64,000 bases of DNA from Slackia piriformis YIT 12062. Lineage in GTDB: Bacteria; Actinomycetota; Coriobacteriia; Coriobacteriales; Eggerthellaceae. Location of the stretch: NCBI RefSeq assembly GCF_000296445.1, contig NZ_JH815198.1:818461-882460 (forward strand). The letters are read 5' to 3'. Position numbers and translations under genes: made by a program. Each line of letters opens with the position of its first letter. The first letter of the stretch is position 1. Shown piece after piece: positions 8,189-15,598 of this stretch. The notes beneath the pieces are model-generated. The model made no database searches and had not been told where the DNA came from. It saw only the letters and a program-made list of their open reading frames with translations.

Positions 8189-9391
8189 GTGAAAATCCTT
8201 GTTATCAATGCTGGTTCGTCTTCGCTGAAGTATCAGCTTGTCGACACCGACCTAGACAAAATGCTTGCAAAGGGCCTTTGCGAACGCGTAGGAAGCAAAG
8301 ACTCCTATATCAAGCATGGCGCCGATAAGGACGAACGAATCTTCGCCCAGTACATGGCAGACCACGAAGAAGCCCTGAAGGTCGTTTTCGACGCTTTGAT
8401 TCATAGCGAGCGCTCCACCATCACGTCTATCGACGAAATCGACGCTATAGGTCACCGAATCGTCCACGGCGGAAATTACTTCGATTCTTCCGCGCTCATC
8501 ACCGACGAAGTTCTTCAGAAGATTGAGAGCCTCTGCACGTTGGCTCCTCTTCATAACCCGCCCGCGCTCAAATGCATTCAGGTGTGCCAGGATCTTGCAC
8601 CCGGGCTTCCTCAGGTCGCCGTTTTCGATACGTCTTTCTTCCAGACCCTCCCGCCTTCGGCTTACATGTATCCTCTTCCGTATGAACTGTGCGAGAAACA
8701 CCAGATTAGGAAGTACGGAGCGCACGGAACGTCGCATCGCTACATCGCCAACCGCTGCGCCGCCCTTATGGACCAGCCTCTCGAGGATTTGAAGATCATC
8801 ACATGTCATCTGGGCAATGGCTGCTCCATTTCTGCAATCGACCACGGCATCGCCGTTGATACCTCCATGGGCTTCACTCCTCTTGACGGTCTAATGATGG
8901 GTACGCGCTGCGGCGCGATCGACCCCGCCATCATTCCGTTCCTCGAGGAGGCTGAAGGTCTTACGCCGGCGCAGATCAACGAAATCATGAACAAGAAATC
9001 GGGCCTGCTTGGTGTGTCGGGCATCAGCAACGACATGCGCGATGTTCGCAAAGGCGCCGAGGCGGGCGAAGAGCGCGCCGTTCTTGCCTACGAGATGTAC
9101 GCGCATTCCATTCGCAAGTATCTCGGCCAGTACATGATCGAGATGGCTGGCGTAGATGCTATCGTTCTTACCGCGGGCGTGGGCGAAAACTGCGACCGTA
9201 TGAGGCGTCTTGCCTTCGCGGGTCTGCAGCCCCTCGGCATCATTCTCGACCAAGAGAAGAACAGCAGGAGCCACCATGGCAAAGAGCGCTTCATCTCCCA
9301 CGATGATTCTCCTGTCAAAATCATCGTTATCCCGACGAATGAGGAGATGATGATAGCCCAGGATACCTACGAAATCGTATCCAAGCTTTAA
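8189..9391 (+). CDS. ackA: Acetate kinase
   Basis: AckA converts acetyl phosphate and ADP to acetate and ATP, the substrate-level phosphorylation step of acetate-forming fermentation. The 400-residue product has both acetokinase signatures: VINAGSSSLKYQL at the N-terminus and TMGFTPLDGLMMGTRCGAID-type residues, here SMGFTPLDGLMMGTRCG, in the middle. HLGNGCS and the GIGHRIVHGG-like IGHRIVHGG segments are present. It starts with GTG behind ACAGGAG. Its usual partner pta lies downstream in the opposite orientation, sharing a terminator region, so the two are not co-transcribed here. Confidence 0.97.
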   Translation: MKILVINAGSSSLKYQLVDTDLDKMLAKGLCERVGSKDSYIKHGADKDERIFAQYMADHEEALKVVFDALIHSERSTITSIDEIDAIGHRIVHGGNYFDSSALITDEVLQKIESLCTLAPLHNPPALKCIQVCQDLAPGLPQVAVFDTSFFQTLPPSAYMYPLPYELCEKHQIRKYGAHGTSHRYIANRCAALMDQPLEDLKIITCHLGNGCSISAIDHGIAVDTSMGFTPLDGLMMGTRCGAIDPAIIPFLEEAEGLTPAQINEIMNKKSGLLGVSGISNDMRDVRKGAEAGEERAVLAYEMYAHSIRKYLGQYMIEMAGVDAIVLTAGVGENCDRMRRLAFAGLQPLGIILDQEKNSRSHHGKERFISHDDSPVKIIVIPTNEEMMIAQDTYEIVSKL

Positions 9392-9425
9392 CGTTGTCGA
9401 CGCATGGTCATATGATGAATTTGCG

Positions 9426-9451
9426 AGAAAGCGGACTTCGGTCCGCTTTCT
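9426..9451 (+). terminator. Terminator of ackA
   Basis: An 11-bp stem (9426-9436 with 9441-9451, AGAAAGCGGAC) with a TTCG tetraloop follows ackA by 34 bases; the downstream arm itself ends CTTTCTT. Confidence 0.85.
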
Positions 9452-9547
9452 TACTTCATAGAACGCAGCGCACCGGTTCTTTCCCAAAGAACGCGACTGC
9501 GGCTGAAGGTTTATATGCACCAACACCCTAGACTCAACGCATGAAAA

Positions 9548-9582
9548 GCGCCCTTGGAGCATATCGGAAGCTCCAAGGGCGC
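9548..9582 (-). terminator. Terminator of pta
   Basis: A 13-bp perfect stem (9548-9560 with 9570-9582, GCGCCCTTGGAGC) is followed on the minus strand by TTTTCAT, 26 bases after the pta stop codon. Confidence 0.88.
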
Positions 9583-9608
9583 GTGCTTCGTCAAGAGAGA
9601 AAGGCCGT

Positions 9609-10598
9609 TTACTGCTCTTGAGCCTGAACGGCGGTAATAGCGACAACGCCGACGACATCGTCGGCGGAGCATCCGCGAGACAGGTCGTTCATCGGAGCGC
9701 CGAGCCCCTGCAGGATGGGGCCGTACGCTTCAGCCTTGGCAAGACGCTGGACCAGCTTGTATCCGATGTTCGCCGCATCGAGATCGGGGAACACCAGAAC
9801 GTTTGCTTTGCCTGCAACGGGGGAGTCGGGGGCCTTCGATGCGGCGACGCTCGGAACCAAGGCGGCATCCGCCTGCAGTTCGCCGTCGATTGCATATTCG
9901 GGCGCCTTCTCTTTCGCCATGGCGAGTGCAGACGTGACCTTTTCCGTATCGGCGTCTTTGACAGAGCCGTAGCTGGAGTGGGAGAGCATGGCCACGCGAG
10001 GAGTGAAGCCGATGACTCGCTCGTACGATTTTGCAGTGGCAACGGCGATTTCCGAAAGCTCTTCGGCGCTGGGCTGAATGCACACGGCGCAATCGGCGAA
10101 CATGAACGTGCCTTCGTCGCCGAACGCGCATTCAGGAACTTCCATGACGAAGAAGGAACTTACGAGCTTACTGCCCGGGGCGGTTTTGATGATGCGCAGT
10201 GCGGGCTGAAGAACGTCCTTCGTCGCATGGCACGCGCCGCCCACAAGGCCGTCGGCACGACCCGTCTTCAGCAGCATCGTTGAGAAGTACATGACGTTGT
10301 CCATGAGCGAACGGGCCTCTTCGATGGTCATCCCCTTCGCCTTGCGCAGCTCAAACAGACCTTCCGCAAGCTCTTCGCGAAGCTCTCCGGAGGTGTTGTC
10401 AACCACTTGGACGCCTTCGAGATTGAAACCTTTCGATGCAATTTCTGCAGGATCGCCGACAACGATGATGTTCGCTATTCCCTGGTCGACGACCTTGCGT
10501 GCAGCTTCAAGGATGCGGTCATCGTTTCCTTCGGGAAGGACAATCGTCTTTTTATCGGATTTCGCACGATCGATCATCGTGCTGAGAAACGTTGCCAT
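9609..10598 (-). CDS. pta: Phosphate acetyltransferase
   Basis: Pta makes acetyl phosphate and CoA from acetyl-CoA and phosphate and feeds AckA. The 329-residue length is that of the short, single-domain class. Recognisable segments are IVLPEGNDDRILEAA at the N-terminus, GLVGGACHATKDVLQPALRI in mid-protein and the C-terminal VLVFPDLDAANIGYKL with GPILQGL. AGGAAAGGGGCC supplies the ribosome site. It converges on ackA, which is unusual because these genes are commonly adjacent in one operon. Confidence 0.96.
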   Translation of the reverse strand: MATFLSTMIDRAKSDKKTIVLPEGNDDRILEAARKVVDQGIANIIVVGDPAEIASKGFNLEGVQVVDNTSGELREELAEGLFELRKAKGMTIEEARSLMDNVMYFSTMLLKTGRADGLVGGACHATKDVLQPALRIIKTAPGSKLVSSFFVMEVPECAFGDEGTFMFADCAVCIQPSAEELSEIAVATAKSYERVIGFTPRVAMLSHSSYGSVKDADTEKVTSALAMAKEKAPEYAIDGELQADAALVPSVAASKAPDSPVAGKANVLVFPDLDAANIGYKLVQRLAKAEAYGPILQGLGAPMNDLSRGCSADDVVGVVAITAVQAQEQ

Positions 10599-10833
10599 AC
10601 AGGCCCCTTTCCTGGTTGTGCATTCCGATCGCCATCATAAAACACGCCTGCACGCTTTGTTCGGTTTGTGGCGGGAACGTTTCATTTTTTCGGCGATAAG
10701 GAGAATACTGAATTTCGTATGATTGTCAGCGTACCCCGACGGCTGCATCCTGCGTATTGTCTATACTGAGTCGTTACATTCAATCCAAATGGCGCATATG
10801 CGCCTCTTGCCGCCTTTGGAGGGGCTTTCACTC

Positions 10834-11868
10834 ATGAAAACCGTTTCGTTCGCTATTCCGTGCTACAACTCCGCCGATTACATGGATACCTGTATCGAAT
10901 CCATCCTCGAATGCGATTTCGGCAACCGCAACGATATAGAGATTCTGATTGTCGATGACGGTTCCACCAAAGACAACACCGCCGAAAAAGCCGACGAATG
11001 GGAGCGTCGTCATCCTGGAATCGTTCGCGCCATCCATCAAGAGAACGGCGGGCATGGCGCGGCGGTCAATGCAGGACTCGAGCACGCAACAGGCAGATAC
11101 TTCAAGGTCGTCGATTCCGATGACTGGCTTGACCGCGAGGCCATGGAGAGCATCATGCGATATCTGCGCATGCAAAGCGAGCTGAAGGACCCCACTGACC
11201 TGGTTATCGCCAACTACGTGTACGAAAAGGTCCACGAGGGAACCCGCACCGTCATGAACTATCGCAACGTATTTCCGCGCGGTCGCGAGTTCACCTGGGA
11301 CGAAGTGGGCCATTTCGGGCAGTCCCAATACCTCCTCATGCATTCGGTCATCTATCGCACCGACCTGCTGAGGGATTGCGGTCTAAAGCTTCCTGAACAC
11401 ACGTTCTATGTCGACAATATCTTCGTGTACGTGCCCTTGCCGCATGTCAAAACGATTCGCTATTTCGACGAGAACATGTATCGCTACTTCATCGGGCGCG
11501 AAGACCAAAGCGTCAACGAGCAGGTCATGTATTCCCGTCGCGATCAGCAGCTTCGCGTTACGCGCTTGATGATCGACTCCGTCAACCTTCCCGACGATGT
11601 CGAGTCTCGGAAGCTCGAGAAATACATGGAGAACTACCTATCCATGATGATGTGCATATGCTCGATCTTCCTTCGCCTCGAGAAAACAGAGGATAACGAA
11701 CGCAAGCGCGCAGAAATCTGGGGGTATCTCGAAAAAGCCAATCCGGCCCTTTATAAACGCATCCGTCATACCGTCTTGAATTGGGGAACGAACATTCCTA
11801 CCGAAGCAGGACGTCAATTCGGCCTTTTCGCCTATCACTTGGCGCAAAAGATCTTCAAGTTCAATTAG
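10834..11868 (+). CDS. Family 2 glycosyltransferase
   Basis: The 344-residue protein starts with the GT-A fold of family 2: SFAIPCYNSADYMDTCIESI, then EILIVDDGSTKDNT and the metal-binding FKVVDSDDWLD. It would transfer a sugar from a nucleotide donor to a cell-surface acceptor. No membrane helix is obvious. The start at 10834 is supported by TTTGGAGGGG. The gene stands alone, not in a polysaccharide cluster, so its acceptor is unknown. Confidence 0.88.
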   Translation: MKTVSFAIPCYNSADYMDTCIESILECDFGNRNDIEILIVDDGSTKDNTAEKADEWERRHPGIVRAIHQENGGHGAAVNAGLEHATGRYFKVVDSDDWLDREAMESIMRYLRMQSELKDPTDLVIANYVYEKVHEGTRTVMNYRNVFPRGREFTWDEVGHFGQSQYLLMHSVIYRTDLLRDCGLKLPEHTFYVDNIFVYVPLPHVKTIRYFDENMYRYFIGREDQSVNEQVMYSRRDQQLRVTRLMIDSVNLPDDVESRKLEKYMENYLSMMMCICSIFLRLEKTEDNERKRAEIWGYLEKANPALYKRIRHTVLNWGTNIPTEAGRQFGLFAYHLAQKIFKFN

Positions 11869-11881
11869 CCTTGCGTGCCGT

Positions 11882-11906
11882 AATGCGCCCCGCAGGGGGG
11901 CGCATT
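11882..11906. terminator. Shared terminator between the glycosyltransferase gene and dinB
   Basis: A 10-bp perfect stem (11882-11891 with 11897-11906, AATGCGCCCC) lies 13 bases after the glycosyltransferase stop. It also lies about 100 bases past the end of convergent dinB. Confidence 0.75.
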
Positions 11907-12004
11907 TGCTGCGGCGTATACAGCGCATGCGCGCAAGGAGCCAATCGATCAAGAGCAAAAGCTGCGAACCGCCTGAAAAGGAAATCGGCGTAAAACAAGA
12001 CGGG

Positions 12005-13306
12005 CTACTTATAATCAGCGGGATTTTTGGCGGCAGACCCCGTTGTCTTTTTGCTCGCATGGAGTTCTTTTCCGAAGAAAACCGCGTTTTCTCCGAATCG
12101 ATTCTTGACCTTGTCAGTGGCGTTTGCGAGGTTCTTACCCGATGATGCGTCGATGTTGAGTTGTTCCGAATCGGCATGCGGATGAGCATGATTATCGGTT
12201 TCCTGCATTTCGAACGGCATAAAAAGCGAGGTTTGCTCGCTAGCGCACGATGCGAAGCCGCTTACGCCAACGCCGACGAGACGAACCTTCATGCCGGGCT
12301 TCCATATCTCGTCTATCATACGGTGGAGAAGGGGAATAAATACGAATTCGTTATCTTCCGGTCCGTCCATTCGGCGCTGGACGCTTCTCACCGATCTGTC
12401 GGAAAATTTCATCTTCAGCACGAGGGTATGCCCGGCCAGTCCCTTTTTCCGGAGCCTTCGGCCTACTTTTGCCGCCATGGTATCGACGGCGGCAGATATC
12501 TCTTCAAAGGCAACGAGGTCTTCCGAGACCGTCATTTCGTTGGAGACGGATTTGACCTCGTCATCGTTTTTCACGGGGGTTGCATCAAGGCCGAGGCAGC
12601 GATTTCTCATCATGCTCGCATTTTTGCCCCATATTTCCTTGAGGAGACCGGATGGAGCACAGGCGAGCTGACCGAGCGTTTGTATGCCGTGAAGATGGAG
12701 TATTTCTTCGGCGCGCTCTCCGACACCCGACATAGTTCTGATGGGAAGAGGGGATAGAAAATCGGATTCTCTGCCCGGGTACACGACGGTAAGACCGCAA
12801 GGTTTATCCATGTCGGAAGCGATTTTCGCAATGGTTTTGCTCGTGCCCAATCCGATAGAGCATGTTATCCCGAGTTCGGAGACGCGCTGCTGTATGCGCC
12901 GCGCTACAGAGACCGGATGCTCGCGATTGACGCGAGTAGGGGAGATGTCGAGAAATGCCTCGTCAATGCTAACCTGCTGAAGGCGAGGGCTTTCGCAAAA
13001 AAGGATGTCCATAACGGCCGAGGACAGCTCCCGATAGCGAGAAAAATGACCTCTGGTCCAGATGGCATGAGGGCAGAGCTGATAGGCGGTGGATGAAGGC
13101 ATTGCGCTTCGTACGCCGTATTCGCGTGCTTCGTAGCTGGCCGTTGAAACGACTCCGTGCTTCTTCGGATCGCCACCGACTATGACGGGCTTGCCCCTCC
13201 ATGCGGGATGGTCGAGCTGTTCGACCGAGGCGAAGAACGCATCCAGATCGACAAGAAGCACTGCAGGTCCTTGCCAAGGTATAAGATTGCTATCATGCTC
13301 GATCAT
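12005..13306 (-). CDS. dinB: DNA polymerase IV (Y-family, SOS lesion bypass)
   Basis: DinB is an error-prone polymerase that extends past damaged bases. Catalytic motifs are VLLVDLDAFFASVE (Asp20, Asp22), STASYEAREYGVRSAMP and VSIDEAFLDIS. The helix-hairpin-helix and little-finger domains follow, and the last ~70 residues are a low-complexity polar tail. The 433-residue length assumes the ATG at 13306. A TTG two codons earlier (13312) has a better-spaced GAGGAAAG, so the start is slightly uncertain. At least one SOS-box-like palindrome lies 70-83 bases upstream, which fits LexA control. Confidence 0.93.
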   Translation of the reverse strand: MIEHDSNLIPWQGPAVLLVDLDAFFASVEQLDHPAWRGKPVIVGGDPKKHGVVSTASYEAREYGVRSAMPSSTAYQLCPHAIWTRGHFSRYRELSSAVMDILFCESPRLQQVSIDEAFLDISPTRVNREHPVSVARRIQQRVSELGITCSIGLGTSKTIAKIASDMDKPCGLTVVYPGRESDFLSPLPIRTMSGVGERAEEILHLHGIQTLGQLACAPSGLLKEIWGKNASMMRNRCLGLDATPVKNDDEVKSVSNEMTVSEDLVAFEEISAAVDTMAAKVGRRLRKKGLAGHTLVLKMKFSDRSVRSVQRRMDGPEDNEFVFIPLLHRMIDEIWKPGMKVRLVGVGVSGFASCASEQTSLFMPFEMQETDNHAHPHADSEQLNIDASSGKNLANATDKVKNRFGENAVFFGKELHASKKTTGSAAKNPADYK

Positions 13307-13375
13307 CGACAATGCTACCGACTTTCCTCGCAGGCGGACTATTGATATTCTACTACAACGAACATTCATTCGTTA

Positions 13376-13389
13376 CGAACATACGTTTG
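13376..13389. promoter_or_regulatory. SOS box (LexA operator) of dinB
   Basis: CGAACATACGTTTG matches the Gram-positive SOS consensus CGAACRNRYGTTYC at 13 of 14 positions. A weaker copy, CGAACATTCATTCG, is at 13359-13372. The sites lie between dinB and the divergent small membrane protein gene and could govern either. Confidence 0.7.
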
Positions 13390-13481
13390 CTCCTTATCTA
13401 ACGTCTTAAGAACAGCCTTGCGAATCGGAGCGGATTGATGCGACCTCGGGTACAATAAGCCACAATGTTCAAACCCATAAA

Positions 13482-13494
13482 GTACATATGTTCG
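13482..13494. promoter_or_regulatory. Degenerate SOS-like site before the small membrane protein gene
   Basis: GTACATATGTTCG keeps the right half-site and centre of an SOS box but the left half is altered. It is 19 bases upstream of the ATG at 13514. Whether LexA binds it is uncertain. Confidence 0.35.
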
Positions 13495-13513
13495 TTTTTG
13501 AAAGGTGTCGTAG

Positions 13514-13816
13514 ATGAACGAAAAGAAATGCAGGTCGCTCGGTATCGCAAGCATTGTATGCGCCGGCGTTAGCCTCGTCATTTTCGGAGCGCTTCTTGAT
13601 ATCGTCGGCTTTGTTCTCGGAATGCTTGCATTTCGCGGCGCAAAGGGTCTTCTTGCAGCAAATCCGACCGACCCGTACGCGCAGAATGCCTTTAAGCTCG
13701 CAAGGATCGGCGTTGTCTTATCGTTGGTTGCTTTCATTGCCAATATGCTCACCGCCGTCTTCCTGATGCCTCAGCTCATGCAGGGATCGATGGGCGTTTC
13801 CGGCGCAACGTTTTAG
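13514..13816 (+). CDS. Small three-helix membrane protein, unknown function
   Basis: The 100-residue protein has membrane helices at about residues 10-28, 29-42 (a glycine-rich hairpin with the first) and 65-88. NPTDPYAQNAFKLARIGVV in the middle resembles the short DUF4190-like proteins of actinobacteria. GAAAGGTG precedes the start. It is divergent from dinB, with candidate SOS boxes in between, and is followed by a good terminator, so it forms a single-gene unit. No function can be assigned. Confidence 0.75.
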   Translation: MNEKKCRSLGIASIVCAGVSLVIFGALLDIVGFVLGMLAFRGAKGLLAANPTDPYAQNAFKLARIGVVLSLVAFIANMLTAVFLMPQLMQGSMGVSGATF

Positions 13817-13848
13817 TCGCACGCAAAATATGAATAGCGTCGTTTTCT

Positions 13849-13876
13849 CAAAGGGCTGTCGTGCGACGGCCCTTTG
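13849..13876 (+). terminator. Terminator of the small membrane protein gene
   Basis: CAAAGGGC (13849-13856) pairs with GCCCTTTG (13869-13876), with an inner GTCG/CGAC pair, followed by TTTTGG. Confidence 0.85.
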
Positions 13877-13882
13877 TTTTGG

Positions 13883-14435
13883 ACACAAGGGTATCCCTAC
13901 ATCGATGAACGGCATTTCGCCTGATTTCAATCGACAGAAGAACGAAATGCATCGATGAAGCGCGTCGATGGTCGGCGGGTCATTAAAGCGCTGCTGAATT
14001 CGATAGAGACCATCATTTTTATGACCTAGGGAGTCATAAAAAGACAAAAGTGGGCCTTAGAACGGCTCTCAGGGCTTCATGTCTATAAGGCCTGGTCAAA
14101 TGCATGAAATAAATGCATTCTGTATTATTGATAATAAGTCTTATGTAAAGCTGTGAACTAAAACGCTACAGGACGCAACAATGCCTCATATGCTTATATC
14201 TCCTGGTCAACAGCGATAAATTGCATGTGAGGCTTTATGGAATCGTATGCGGTTTGGGAAAAATCGCGTAATAGATTCCATTTTGCTTCCAGATTTACGG
14301 AGACGGTCCGATTGCCGAGAATCCTCCTTCATTGAATACATCCATCACATTGCAGGCTACGATGGATTATGGCGAGGAATCACGGTATTGTTTCACGAGA
14401 ATTATTCGAGACTCTTCTTTATCAAGGAGGTTTTC
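13883..14435. other. 553-bp AT-rich intergenic region ahead of the Spo0M-like gene
   Basis: No convincing gene is seen here. The region is clearly AT-richer than its surroundings. It holds an inverted repeat TTTTTATGAC / GTCATAAAAA (14016-14025 and 14033-14042), an ATGCAT-(7)-ATGCAT repeat near 14100 and two copies of CCTGGTCAA about 110 bases apart. It probably carries the promoter and operator of the next gene. The base composition suggests acquired or remnant DNA. Confidence 0.5.
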
Positions 14436-15200
14436 ATGCTTAACAAGTTGCTAAGATCAATCGGCATAGGAAGCGCTCGAATCGATACGATTCTAAAGGA
14501 TTCTACCGTAGTCCCTGGAAGCTATCTGAGAGGCGAAGTCCGCATCACAGGAGGAAACGCAGCTCAGGAAATCGAATGCATCTACATGGCACTTGTAACC
14601 GATTATGAAATCGAAGTTGATGACAGCACTGTGAATCGCAGCTTCCAACTCGCCAAGACTCGCCTATGCGATCGGTTCGTTGTGCAAGAGGGCCAAGAAC
14701 TCGTTATGCCCTTCAGCATTCTCGTGCCGCTTTATACGCCCGTATCAATGGGAAAAAGCAAGGTTTGGGTTCAAACTGGTCTTGACATCAAATTCGCAGT
14801 CGATCCCCAAGATCGCGATTACGTACAGATTCGCCCGCATGTTTTGATGGGGGCATTTTTACACTCTGCCGAACAGCTTGGATTTCGCCTGTATGAAGTG
14901 GATGTCGAAAAGGCCTCTCCCCGCTTCGCCCAAGGCGCTCTCCCCTTCGTCCAGGAGTTCGAATTCAAGCCCGCATCGGGAGAGTTTCGCGGTAGGCTTG
15001 ACGAGCTCGAGGCGATCTTCTCCTTGTCAGACCAGAGCGCAACCGTCACATTGCAGATCGACCGCCGCGCTCGAGGTATTGGCGGTATGATTTTCGAATC
15101 CATGGGACTTGATGAGTCGTATTCCCAATTCTCCTATGGACATTCAGACCTGGCAAACCTGGACACGTATCTAGCAGACGCAATAAGGCGTTTTTGCTAG
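14436..15200 (+). CDS. Spo0M-like (SpoOM) arrestin-fold protein
   Basis: The 254-residue protein resembles the Spo0M family: an N-terminal arrestin-like half with PGSYLRGEVRITGGNAAQEI and a second beta-sandwich half with VWVQTGLDIKFAVDPQDRDY. The family was named for a sporulation-control protein of Bacillus, but it is widespread in non-sporulating actinobacteria, where its role is unclear. AAGGAGG just upstream fixes the start at 14436. The gene sits between two long AT-rich spacers, with no operon partner. Confidence 0.82.
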   Translation: MLNKLLRSIGIGSARIDTILKDSTVVPGSYLRGEVRITGGNAAQEIECIYMALVTDYEIEVDDSTVNRSFQLAKTRLCDRFVVQEGQELVMPFSILVPLYTPVSMGKSKVWVQTGLDIKFAVDPQDRDYVQIRPHVLMGAFLHSAEQLGFRLYEVDVEKASPRFAQGALPFVQEFEFKPASGEFRGRLDELEAIFSLSDQSATVTLQIDRRARGIGGMIFESMGLDESYSQFSYGHSDLANLDTYLADAIRRFC

Positions 15201-15598
15201 ATACAGCTCAAGGAAACAACCGCTCTGCATGCTTCTCCTTATTATTGTCGTCTCGTTCATATACGCTGTATACTATCCTGTCAAACGTTTTGATGCGGCG
15301 GATTTTTAATCGACCGGTTTATTGTCAGAATTGAATCATGCTGCTTCCTGATTCTATTCTAAAGAAACAATTACTACTTTGAACAGGTATAACGTAAACT
15401 ATACTTTGTATAGTTTACAGAGTATAGCAACTCAGAGACGGATATTGCAGCTACCCTTGCCTTCGGATCCGCTCCCTTTCTACGTCACATTCGCCTCTCT
15501 CAGTCCTCTTGCAACTTGCTCGCGCTGTTGCAATAATCGCCATAAGCCCTCGTACTCGGGGGCTTTAGTGTGTAGAAGTTCGTCGAAAGGCCATTCGC
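15201..15598. other. Regulatory spacer before the EamA-GNAT gene
   Basis: The 398-bp spacer has no gene. It contains a perfect 11-bp palindrome (15394-15418), a TTGCAAC/GTTGCAA hairpin (15509-15515 with 15527-15533) and then a terminator-like AAGCCCTCG/CGGGGGCTT hairpin with one G-U pair near 15544-15566. The succession suggests an operator and possibly an attenuated leader. Confidence 0.5.
15394..15418. promoter_or_regulatory. Perfect palindromic operator candidate
   Basis: GTAAACTATAC (15394-15404) and GTATAGTTTAC (15408-15418) are perfect inverted repeats with a 3-base spacer. The size and symmetry fit a dimeric repressor site of the MarR, TetR or GntR kind. It is about 180 bases upstream of the transporter fusion gene. 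No regulator gene is adjacent. Confidence 0.55.
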
